Assembly: GCA_023419375.1 (NCBI GenBank)
Contig: JAEZYD010000047.1
Coordinates: 199,689 to 263,688, forward strand
Source: Pseudomonadota bacterium
GTDB lineage: Bacteria; Desulfobacterota; Desulfovibrionia; Desulfovibrionales; Desulfovibrionaceae
Direction: 5' to 3'
DNA length: 64,000 bases
Positions 52,466 to 59,678 of this stretch are shown one piece after another (position 1 is the stretch's first letter; every line of letters starts with the position of its first letter). The notes beneath the pieces were generated by a model that saw nothing but the letters and a program-made list of their open reading frames with translations, was not told the origin of the DNA and searched no databases. The position numbers were made by a program, and so were the translations under genes.

Positions 52466-52894
52466 TCAGCGGCGCACCACAAGGGCAATGCCCGCCAGCA
52501 CCAAGACCAGCCCAAGCATTCTGCGCCAGTCAAAAGGGATGGCATTGAGGCCGAACCAGCCGTTGTGGTCAATAATGGCCGCCATGACAAGGTTGCCAAA
52601 GATCATGGCGACCAGCGTGGTCAGCACGCCAATACGCGGCGCGGCCAGGGTTGTGCTCACAACCATGAACGCGCCCAGCACCCCGCCAGCCCACTGCCAT
52701 GCAGGGGTTTCAAATACGCGGAACACATTGCCCCGCCCCATCAGCAGCACAGGGACAGCCAGAAAAACCGCGCCGATGGCAAAGGAAATAAGCCCGCTTT
52801 CCAGCAGCCCCACCGTACGGCTCAAGGCCGCGTTGATGGGCGGTTGCAGGGCCACAATGCAGCCCGCAAATACCACCAGCGCAATGTAGTACAT
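52466..52894 (-). CDS. Small DMT-family transporter (DUF606/YdcZ)
   Basis: The 142-aa protein has five predicted membrane helices, with QPPINAALSRTVGLLESGLI near the first and GGVLGAFMVVSTTLAAPRIG in the middle, typical of DUF606/YdcZ half-size transporters that work as dimers. The substrate is unknown. GGGAGG precedes the ATG. It follows the VOC gene by 13 bp in the same direction. Confidence 0.85.
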   Translation of the reverse strand: MYYIALVVFAGCIVALQPPINAALSRTVGLLESGLISFAIGAVFLAVPVLLMGRGNVFRVFETPAWQWAGGVLGAFMVVSTTLAAPRIGVLTTLVAMIFGNLVMAAIIDHNGWFGLNAIPFDWRRMLGLVLVLAGIALVVRR

Positions 52895-52907
52895 GCCGCC
52901 TCCCTGC

Positions 52908-53366
52908 TCAGGCCGTTTCCTCCGCCGAAGCCGCCTCGCGCAAAAAAGGCGTGTGCGTAACAGCCATGAGTATACCCTCGGGGCTGAGGAATCTGGTGAC
53001 GGTCTGCCCCCAGGGTTCTTCCTTCAGTCGGAGGAGCAGCTCATAGCCGTTCTGCTCAAGAATGCGCGTGGCGGAAACAATATCTTCCACATCAAGCTCT
53101 AGCCAGGCCTGCGGCGCAGGCAGACGCTCCGGCCAGGCCTCCTCGCCAAAGCAGGAGAGCGCGGCCTTTTCCAGCGGCCAGAGGGCGAAATGCTTCACGC
53201 CCTCCAGACACTGGGAATGCCAGTAGCCTTCGTAACCGTCTTCATGGCGCAGGGGCAGGCCCAGCACCTTTCTGTACAGCTTGCCGCTTGCGTCAGGGTC
53301 GGCCACCACCGGGCCAAAACCAGCCACAAACAGAACCCGTATACCCTCAGGAAGCTTGTTCGGCAT
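52908..53366 (-). CDS. VOC-superfamily (glyoxalase/bleomycin-resistance fold) protein
   Basis: The 152-aa protein contains two beta-alpha-beta-beta-beta modules: FVAGFGPVVADPDASGKLYR with VLGLPL, and LELDVEDIVSATRILEQNGY with TVTRFLSPEGILMAVTHTPF. A Glu in the final strand position is not evident, so metal binding is uncertain. VOC proteins range from isomerases to antibiotic-binding proteins. GGGAGC is upstream of the ATG. It forms a small operon with the downstream DMT gene. Confidence 0.8.
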   Translation of the reverse strand: MPNKLPEGIRVLFVAGFGPVVADPDASGKLYRKVLGLPLRHEDGYEGYWHSQCLEGVKHFALWPLEKAALSCFGEEAWPERLPAPQAWLELDVEDIVSATRILEQNGYELLLRLKEEPWGQTVTRFLSPEGILMAVTHTPFLREAASAEETA

Positions 53367-53423
53367 GGTTTGCTCCCGGTTTACAGCCCGTTAAGTTTAT
53401 CTGCCACAGGGGCGGCCTGACGC

Positions 53424-54377
53424 TTAAGCCAGAATACCTTCGGGCAGGGGGCCAAACACGGATTCATACCGCTGACGGAAAACTTCCGGCGAATACTCGT
53501 GTTCCTGCGTGCCCATTTTTTCAAGGCAGAAGCTGGCGCTCACAGAGCCGAGCTTCGCGGCTTCGGGCATGGAAAGCCCGTGCAGCAGGCCCTTAAGCAG
53601 GCCCGCGCGGTGCGCGTCGCCCGCGCCTGTGGGGTCGAGAACCTGACGCGGCGGCACGGAGGGAATGCGCGTTTCTGTGCCGTCTGCACCGCGCACCAGC
53701 GCGCCGTCCGCTCCGAGCGTGGTTACAAGCCACAGGGTGCGGCCCACCAGCTCGTCTTCGCTCTTGCCCGTGGCCTTGCAGATCATGTTCAGTTCGTAGT
53801 CGTTGGTGATGCAGGCAAAGGAGCCTTCAATGGCCGCCAGCAGATCGTTGCCGGTGAGCACGGGCAACTGCTGGCCGGGGTCGAAAATATAGGGAACGCC
53901 CTTTTCGCGGTAAAATCCGGGCAGGCGGCGCATATCTTCCACATTGCCGGGGGAGATGATGGCAATGTCCTTGTCCGCATCAATGGCGGGGAAGCTGTAA
54001 TCGGCGGGGAGGCTCATGGCGCCGGGGTAAAAACCGGTGATCTGGTTGCTGTTGAGGTCGGTGGTGATGTAGCACAGGGCGGTAAAGATTTCTTCCGCCC
54101 GGCGGATACCATCCAGCGGCAGCCCCATATTTTCCAGCACAATGGCGTAAGGGCCAAAGTCGCGCCCTGCGGCGGCAACGATGGTGGGTTTTTCGCCGAG
54201 CAGGGCCAGAGAATAGGCAATGTTGCCCGCGCAGCCGCCGCGCCGTTCATCCATGCCGTCCACCATGAAGCTCACGTTGATCATGTGCAGCTTGTCCATC
54301 AGGATGTGATCCTGAAAACTGCCGGGGAAGGTCATGATACGGTCAAAAGCCAGTGATCCTGAAACATAGATGGACAT
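53424..54377 (-). CDS. PfkB-family carbohydrate/nucleoside kinase
   Basis: The 317-aa kinase starts MSIYVSGSLAFDRIMTFPGS and has RRGGCAGNIAYSLALLGEKP (the GGxxxN substrate motif) and VLDPTGAGDAHRAGLLKGLL, with the DTGAGD-type anion hole where the usual DTTGAGD reads DPTGAGD. This arrangement is common in adenosine kinase-like prokaryotic PfkB proteins. The substrate is unknown. GAGGAAACT precedes the ATG. It is followed by the VOC gene 57 bp downstream. Confidence 0.87.
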   Translation of the reverse strand: MSIYVSGSLAFDRIMTFPGSFQDHILMDKLHMINVSFMVDGMDERRGGCAGNIAYSLALLGEKPTIVAAAGRDFGPYAIVLENMGLPLDGIRRAEEIFTALCYITTDLNSNQITGFYPGAMSLPADYSFPAIDADKDIAIISPGNVEDMRRLPGFYREKGVPYIFDPGQQLPVLTGNDLLAAIEGSFACITNDYELNMICKATGKSEDELVGRTLWLVTTLGADGALVRGADGTETRIPSVPPRQVLDPTGAGDAHRAGLLKGLLHGLSMPEAAKLGSVSASFCLEKMGTQEHEYSPEVFRQRYESVFGPLPEGILA

Positions 54378-54412
54378 AGTTTCCTCTTGATGACGTGACG
54401 GATGAAGGTTGG

Positions 54413-54757
54413 TCAGGCCGTGGGCGGCAGACTGTTTTCTGTAATCCAGCGTAAAAAAGGCTGATGGCCGTCTGCAATGGGCATGGCGACCACGCAGGGA
54501 ACTTCATAACTGTGCAGGGCGCGCGCCTTTGCCATAAAATCCGGCAATGCGGCTTCGCTCACCTGGGCCACCAGCAGGCATTCCCCGGCTTCGTGCACCT
54601 CGCCCTTCCAGCGGTAAACCGACTGCGCGCCGGGCAGCATATTGACCCCGGCGGCCAGCCGCATACGCACCAGCTCGCGCGCGAGCGTCAGCGCCTCCTC
54701 CTGGGTGGGCGTGGTCATATAGACCAGAAAAACCTTGCTGTTTTCCTCGTGTTCCAT
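54413..54757 (-). CDS. cutA: CutA-type divalent cation tolerance protein
   Basis: A 114-aa trimeric ferredoxin-fold protein. VYMTTPTQEEALTLARELVR, then GVNMLPGAQSVYRWKGEVHE, and SYEVPCVVAMPIADGHQPFL are the CutA consensus blocks. Its physiological role remains debated (copper tolerance in E. coli, signalling in others). It lies upstream of the PfkB gene, 35 bp away. The ribosome site is weak. Confidence 0.92.
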   Translation of the reverse strand: MEHEENSKVFLVYMTTPTQEEALTLARELVRMRLAAGVNMLPGAQSVYRWKGEVHEAGECLLVAQVSEAALPDFMAKARALHSYEVPCVVAMPIADGHQPFLRWITENSLPPTA

Positions 54758-54918
54758 AAAGGCATGCTACACGTAGCCGAAAAAAAAACAAACCCTGCAT
54801 CCATGGCGCAATACTGTAGCCAAACGGGGGCAGGGCTGGCTCCATTGCAGAGAATTATGCCGCGCTCACAGTCAGCGCCCTTGCTTGCGGGCATGCGCTC
54901 CCTGTGGCATAAAGAGAC

Positions 54919-55596
54919 ATGAGCGTAAAATCATCCCCACAGGCAACGGCCCGGAACGTTCTTGCCGCCCTGCAAAAACGCTATCCGCACCCGCGCACCC
55001 ATCTGGACGCCCAAAATGCATGGGAACTGCTGGTAGCCACAGTGCTGGCCGCCCAGTGCACAGATGCCAGGGTGAATACCGTTACGCCGGAGCTGTTCCG
55101 CCGCTGGCCCACCCCTGCCGCTCTGGCAGAGGCCCCGCTGGAAGAGCTGGAAAGCGTCATCCGGCCCACAGGATTTTTTCACAGCAAGGCCAAAAATCTG
55201 CTGGGGGCAGCGCGGCGTGTGCGTGATGTTTTTGACGGGCAGATTCCCAAAAGCATTGAAGACCTCGTCACCATCCCCGGCGTTGCCCGCAAAACAGCCA
55301 ATGTGGTGCTGTTTGGCGCATTCGGCATCAACGAGGGGCTTGCGGTTGATACGCATGTAAAACGCATTGCCTACCGCCTGGGGCTGACGGACGAAACCGA
55401 TCCCATACCCATTGAGCGCGACCTCATGAAGCTTTTTCCGCGCGAAGAATGGGGCGACGTGAACCACCGCATGGTCTGGTTTGGGCGCGAAGTGTGCGAT
55501 GCGCGCAAACCCCTGTGCGACACGTGCGAAATGCTGAGCTTCTGCCCCCGGCGCGAACCGCCCAGGGCAGCCAAGCCCGCCAGGGGCCGCAAATAG
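54919..55596 (+). CDS. nth: Endonuclease III (DNA glycosylase/AP lyase)
   Basis: Removes oxidised pyrimidines. The 225-aa protein contains LVATVLAAQCTDARVNTVTP, then LVTIPGVARKTANVVLFGAF (helix-hairpin-helix with the catalytic Lys) and LAVDTHVKRIAYRLGL with the catalytic Asp. Four Cys of the iron-sulfur cluster are spaced C-x6-C-x2-C-x5-C (VCDARKPLCDTCEMLSFC). It is divergent from cutA. Length is normal. Confidence 0.96.
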   Translation: MSVKSSPQATARNVLAALQKRYPHPRTHLDAQNAWELLVATVLAAQCTDARVNTVTPELFRRWPTPAALAEAPLEELESVIRPTGFFHSKAKNLLGAARRVRDVFDGQIPKSIEDLVTIPGVARKTANVVLFGAFGINEGLAVDTHVKRIAYRLGLTDETDPIPIERDLMKLFPREEWGDVNHRMVWFGREVCDARKPLCDTCEMLSFCPRREPPRAAKPARGRK

Positions 55597-55614
55597 GTTT
55601 TTGAACAAAGGCCT

Positions 55615-55640
55615 TAAGGGAATGCATATCCTGCCGATAC
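55615..55640 (+). promoter_or_regulatory. Sigma-28 (FliA) type promoter for cheV
   Basis: TAAGGGAA (55615-55622) and GCCGATAC (55633-55640), separated by 10 bases. The consensus is TAAA with GCCGATAA and a spacer one base longer. It is 80 bp before the cheV ATG, in the right orientation. Confidence 0.6.
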
Positions 55641-55719
55641 ATCTCAACAGCAGTTCCCGTAAACGGAGCACACGATATCGGTGGAAAGCCACGCCTTCCG
55701 CAGCACAGGATGGAAAGCC

Positions 55720-56673
55720 ATGTCGCAAAACAGCTTGCTGAACGTTAGCAATAACGAACTCGAAATTATTGAATTTATCATTGATGAAAAGCAGCCGGAC
55801 GGCAAGGTTTACAGCGGGCATTACGGCATCAACGTTGCCAAGGTGCTTGAAATCATCCGGCTGCCCAATATCACCAGTGTGCCCAGCAAGTGCGACCCTT
55901 CAGTACTTGGCACGTTCAATCTGCGCGGCAGAGTACTGCCCATATTGAACCTTGCCGCATGGCTGGGCAAGGAAATGGCCACGGAAGAAAACACCAAGGT
56001 CATTGTCACCGAATTCAGCGGCGTGCAGGCGGCGTTTATGGTCTCCTCCGTCACCAGCATCCACCGCATGACCTGGGATCGCATTGAACCGCCGAACCAG
56101 TATGTGCAGGCCTACTCGCGCGAAAGCATCACGGGCGTTCTGCGCATTCAGGACCGCGTGCTTTTTATTCTGGACATGGAAAAAATCCTCGCCAGCCTCG
56201 ACAGCACGCTGGACATGTCGCAGGTTGAGGTGGACACCACCCCCGTGGAAGGCGCCGGGCAGTTCCATCTGCTGGTGGCAGACGATTCAAGCTCGTTGCG
56301 CAACGTCATGCAGTCGTCGCTGGAAAAATCTGGTTTTCAGGTCACGGCTGTGGGCAGCGGGCGAGCCGCTTGGGATTTTTTGATGCACACCCGCGAGGAA
56401 GCCCAGGCCAAGGGCAAGGAACTTACGGATGTGGTGCATCTGGTTATTTCCGACATTGAAATGCCGGAAATGGACGGGCACATGCTCACGGCAAAAATCC
56501 GTGAAACCCCCGGCCTCAGCACGTTGCCCATCATCCTGTTCTCTTCGCTCATCACCGATGCGCTGTATGAAAAGGGCGTAAAGGTGGGGGCAGACAGGCA
56601 GGTTTCCAAGCCAGACCTCCCCGGCCTGAACAAGATCATACGCGAAGTTATCGCCGAGAAGCTGAACAAGTAA
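55720..56673 (+). CDS. cheV: Chemotaxis coupling protein CheV (CheW-receiver fusion)
   Basis: The 317-aa protein joins a CheW-like domain (LEIIEFIIDEKQ, KVLEIIRLPNITSVPSKCDP, GTFNLRGRVLPILNLAAWLG) and a C-terminal receiver domain (LLVADDSSSLRNVMQSSLEK, then the phosphoacceptor LVISDIEMPEMDGHML and KVGADRQVSKPDLPGL). It couples chemoreceptors to CheA and may adapt signalling by phosphorylation. The ATG at 55720 is preferred; a GTG at 55681 exists without a better site. A terminator follows. Confidence 0.95.
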   Translation: MSQNSLLNVSNNELEIIEFIIDEKQPDGKVYSGHYGINVAKVLEIIRLPNITSVPSKCDPSVLGTFNLRGRVLPILNLAAWLGKEMATEENTKVIVTEFSGVQAAFMVSSVTSIHRMTWDRIEPPNQYVQAYSRESITGVLRIQDRVLFILDMEKILASLDSTLDMSQVEVDTTPVEGAGQFHLLVADDSSSLRNVMQSSLEKSGFQVTAVGSGRAAWDFLMHTREEAQAKGKELTDVVHLVISDIEMPEMDGHMLTAKIRETPGLSTLPIILFSSLITDALYEKGVKVGADRQVSKPDLPGLNKIIREVIAEKLNK

Positions 56674-56719
56674 GCAGCTGGAGCAACCTAGCTCCAATCA
56701 GCTCCCGATCAGATTTGTC

Positions 56720-56756
56720 AGCGCCGCAGGAACATATCCCGCGGCGCTTTTTATTT
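56720..56756. terminator. Terminator between cheV and the nitroreductase gene
   Basis: AGCGCCGC (56720-56727) pairs with GCGGCGCT (56741-56748), followed by TTTTATTT on the plus strand. It serves cheV and may also stop the convergent nitroreductase transcript. Confidence 0.8.
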
Positions 56757-56764
56757 ACGGGCGG

Positions 56765-57682
56765 CTATGCCCTGTGCACCGAGGCAAAACTGCGTTCAAT
56801 GCCCTTGGTGTAATGGATGCACGCATAGCCAAACAACACCACCACGCCCTCGCGGCTTTTGCAGCGGATGCCATGCCGTTTGCGAAAACGCGCCGCGCTG
56901 CCGCCCCACTGCAACAAAGGATGTATGGAGCCTATCATGCAGGTGCCAAGGCCCAGAGCCTCGCCCGCCAGCATGGCAAGGGATGCGGCCACCAACGGAT
57001 CTGCGGGGTCTGCCCAAGGCGAACCGTAAAAATACATGGTCAGGGGCGCGTCATAGGTCACGATGTTTTTTCCCGCATCCATTGAAGACGTGAACGCCGC
57101 AAGCGCGGGCCGCACAAAATTGCGAAACAGCCCATCGTTGGCCTTGCCCCAGAATGGACGCATGAGCGCAAGAAACCAGGGGGCAGTGAGCCAGCCCAGT
57201 GTTTTGAGGTGCGTGCAAAAATCACTGGCGAAGTCACGGTTTTTCTCCCGGCTGTCCAGCACAAGCACATTGACATCCGAAGGCGGCACCCCGGCGGGTG
57301 CGGTGCGGGCCGCGTCAAGGATGCGCTCGACCAGCTCCGGCTCCACCGCGGCGGGCATAAATTCGCGCACGCTTCTGCGCCGACGCAGCAGGGCGTAGTA
57401 CGCATCAAAACTCGCGGCGCTGTTCCGGGGCGGCAGGGCAAACATATCTTCCGGGCGCAGTGCCCGGCCCCGCACGGTTATGGCCCCGGCGGGGCAAACA
57501 GCCATGCAATGCCCACAGCCCACGCAGCCAAACAGAGGATCGGGCGCGCAACGGGCCTTGCCGCCTTGAAGCCGCAGGCCAAAATCCTTGCACACGGCCA
57601 CGCACTGGCCGCAGCCGGTGCAGAGTGCGGTTTCTATGCAGACAGTGGCCGCGCTTTGCGTGCGGGATGTGGGAATGGCCAT
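56765..57682 (-). CDS. Ferredoxin-nitroreductase fusion protein
   Basis: The 305-aa protein has two 4Fe-4S motifs at the N-terminus (ALCTGCGQCVAVCKDFG and FGCVGCGHCMAVCPAGA), then a flavin-dependent nitroreductase domain with LLRRRRSVREFMPAAVEPEL and ILDAARTAPAGVPPSDVNVL. AGEALGLGTCMIGSIH is the C-terminal FMN segment. It likely transfers electrons from reduced ferredoxin to an organic substrate. The ATG at 57682 follows AAGGGG; the longer open frame upstream lacks a site. Confidence 0.9.
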   Translation of the reverse strand: MAIPTSRTQSAATVCIETALCTGCGQCVAVCKDFGLRLQGGKARCAPDPLFGCVGCGHCMAVCPAGAITVRGRALRPEDMFALPPRNSAASFDAYYALLRRRRSVREFMPAAVEPELVERILDAARTAPAGVPPSDVNVLVLDSREKNRDFASDFCTHLKTLGWLTAPWFLALMRPFWGKANDGLFRNFVRPALAAFTSSMDAGKNIVTYDAPLTMYFYGSPWADPADPLVAASLAMLAGEALGLGTCMIGSIHPLLQWGGSAARFRKRHGIRCKSREGVVVLFGYACIHYTKGIERSFASVHRA

Positions 57683-57859
57683 AACGTCCCCTTGCAGCAA
57701 TGATAGTAGATGCGTCACAGTAGTACCCGGGACAGAACGTATCAAGCAAACCATACCGGGAAGCGTTCGATGCTGGTATCGCGTGGCAGCCATTTCAGAC
57801 TTGCCGCCACGTGCAATTGGCGCTCCCGCCCTTGGGCGTCACAAGCGTGACGAAATACT

Positions 57860-57875
57860 TGGCAACCTTTTTGCA
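57860..57875 (+). promoter_or_regulatory. Sigma-54 promoter at fliR
   Basis: TGGCA (57860-57864) with TTGCA (57871-57875) and exactly 10 bases between GG (57861-57862) and GC (57873-57874). Transcription would begin about 57886, one base before the fliR ATG at 57887. Confidence 0.75.
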
Positions 57876-57886
57876 AAACTCACTAT

Positions 57887-58678
57887 ATGGATGTTTATAA
57901 CTACGATCCGGCCAGCGTGCTCAGCCTGCTGCTCACCATGATGCGCGTAAGTATCGTCATGTTCATGCTGCCCGTTTTTTCCACCAACAACATCCCCACG
58001 CAGGTCAAGGCGGCCATAACCATTGTTTTTTGCCTGGGCGTATGGCCGCACCTCACGCTCCCAGCCGCCGCCATGCCTGCGCATCCCTTTGACGTGGCGC
58101 TCATGATGCTGGGCGAGGCGGTATTGGGCCTGGTACTTGGCATGGCCGTCAATTTTCTGTTTATGGGCATTCAGGCTGGCGGCGAGCTGCTGGGATTTCA
58201 GATGGGCTTTACCATGATCAACTTTGCCGATCCGCTCACCGGCAATCAGACGGGCGCCACGGCATTTTTTCTGTGGATGGTGTCCCTGCTCGTTTTTCTG
58301 AGCCTTGACGGGCATCTGTATATGATCAAGGGATTCGCGGCCTCATTTGACCTGGTGCCGCCGGGCGGGCTGTTTATCGGACCGATGGTGCTGCGCCAGA
58401 TCATGTATCTGGCCTCGCAGATGTTTGTGCTGGCATTGCAGATCGCTGCCCCGGTCATGGTGGCCCTGTTCATGGTTGAAGTGTCGCTGGGCCTCATGGC
58501 CCGCACCTCGCCGCAGATACCCATCATGGAGTTTGGTTTCCCCATCAAGGTGATGGTGGGCTTTTTCTTTCTGGGTCTGCTCATGGTCATCATGTCTGAC
58601 CGTATCACATCCTTTGTGCAGGGGCTGGATGGCCTGTTCAGCAACCTGCTGCGCGCCATGAGCCCCATGTATCAGTGA
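57887..58678 (+). CDS. fliR: Flagellar type III export protein FliR
   Basis: FliR is an inner-membrane core component of the export gate. The 263-aa protein has six membrane helices; LSLLLTMMRVSIVMFMLPVF, GEAVLGLVLGMAVNFLFMGI and GELLGFQMGFTMINFADPLT are the conserved FliR segments. There is no Shine-Dalgarno sequence: the ATG follows CTCACTAT, and the sigma-54 promoter would start the mRNA about one base ahead of it. It is 40 kb from flhB-flhA in this window, whereas these genes are often adjacent. Confidence 0.94.
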   Translation: MDVYNYDPASVLSLLLTMMRVSIVMFMLPVFSTNNIPTQVKAAITIVFCLGVWPHLTLPAAAMPAHPFDVALMMLGEAVLGLVLGMAVNFLFMGIQAGGELLGFQMGFTMINFADPLTGNQTGATAFFLWMVSLLVFLSLDGHLYMIKGFAASFDLVPPGGLFIGPMVLRQIMYLASQMFVLALQIAAPVMVALFMVEVSLGLMARTSPQIPIMEFGFPIKVMVGFFFLGLLMVIMSDRITSFVQGLDGLFSNLLRAMSPMYQ

Positions 58679-58765
58679 ACGCATATTGTTTTGTGGCACA
58701 CATTGCACTAGGCTTAGCGTACGTAACCACCTGACTGGCAAAAGCGCCGCAAGCGGAGAGCCCCG

Positions 58766-59512
58766 GTGAAATACTCCATCATCACAGCCGTATATAATGG
58801 CGAAAAATACATTTCACGGTTGATGGCCTCTGTCTTCAGCCAATCCTACCCCAATATTGAATGGATTGTGCAGGACGGCGGCTCCACTGATAGCACACTA
58901 GAAAAACTGCGTCCGCATGCAGACAGAATCAAGCTGGTTTCCGAACGGGATTCAGGCGTGTACGATGCGTGGAACAGGGCCATTGCCCGAGCCACTGGCG
59001 ACTGGGCCATTTTTCTTGGCGCGGACGATTTTTTTGTTAGCCCCCACAGCATTGCGCAGTGCCACCGCCACCTGCGCGGCATGCCGCAACACATTGATAT
59101 GGCCTATGGGGCTCTGCTCCTGGGCAGCAACGGCAAAGCCCAGCATCTGCTCAACCGCACCATGCACCGGGCCTACAATATTTTTCTTTCAGACATGGGC
59201 GTGCCCTTCCCCGCCACGTTCACACGAGTCCCCGTACTGCAGCGGGAACGATTTGATCCAACATACAAGATTGCGGGCGATTTTGAATTTGCCGCCAGAA
59301 TCCTTACCGGAGAAAACCTGGCGCGGCTGCCAGTCATTGTTTCCTACATGGAAATGGGCGGGCTGAGCAGCGATTCGAGCAACTGCACCCTGATTGAGGA
59401 ACGCCTGCGCGCCCTGTATACCCGTATAGCCCCCAAGGCGCGGGAAATCATGGAAACGAGCATTAACCATGTGGTGGACAACGACGACAGCCTTGAAGAC
59501 ATGCCGGCTTAA
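58766..59512 (+). CDS. Family 2 glycosyltransferase
   Basis: The 248-aa GT-A protein starts MKYSIITAVYNGEKYISRLM, then WIVQDGGSTDSTLEKLRPHA (DGGSTD), SERDSGVYDAWNRAIARATG and the DXD-type GADDFF near residue 92. The type is close to WcaA-like enzymes. It uses a GTG start with GCGGAGAG before it. It is the first gene of the surface-glycan region; the downstream GT4 gene is separated by a 166-bp AT-rich gap. Confidence 0.9.
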   Translation: MKYSIITAVYNGEKYISRLMASVFSQSYPNIEWIVQDGGSTDSTLEKLRPHADRIKLVSERDSGVYDAWNRAIARATGDWAIFLGADDFFVSPHSIAQCHRHLRGMPQHIDMAYGALLLGSNGKAQHLLNRTMHRAYNIFLSDMGVPFPATFTRVPVLQRERFDPTYKIAGDFEFAARILTGENLARLPVIVSYMEMGGLSSDSSNCTLIEERLRALYTRIAPKAREIMETSINHVVDNDDSLEDMPA

Positions 59513-59589
59513 GCAGATGCGGACACATGGCGCAGAACAACAAGTTACTTTTTTTAATTACTACGTGCTGCATAACTTAGCCGCGAACG

Positions 59590-59595
59590 TATAAT
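59590..59595 (+). promoter_or_regulatory. -10 element candidate before the GT4 gene
   Basis: A perfect TATAAT within an AT-rich spacer, 83 bp before the ATG of the GT4 gene at 59679. The -35 region (near GCTGCA at 59567-59572) is weak. Confidence 0.45.
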
Positions 59596-59678
59596 TATTT
59601 CAACGAACTATATTTTCTGTTTCATACTCATCGCCATAGCTGGAAAATACGTCATCCCAGTCTGAGGAGTTTCGCTGA

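Noticed and set aside
58692..58705. TGGCAC...TTGCA before the GT2 gene as a sigma-54 promoter
   Set aside because: Only 8 bases lie between GG and GC; sigma-54 needs 10.
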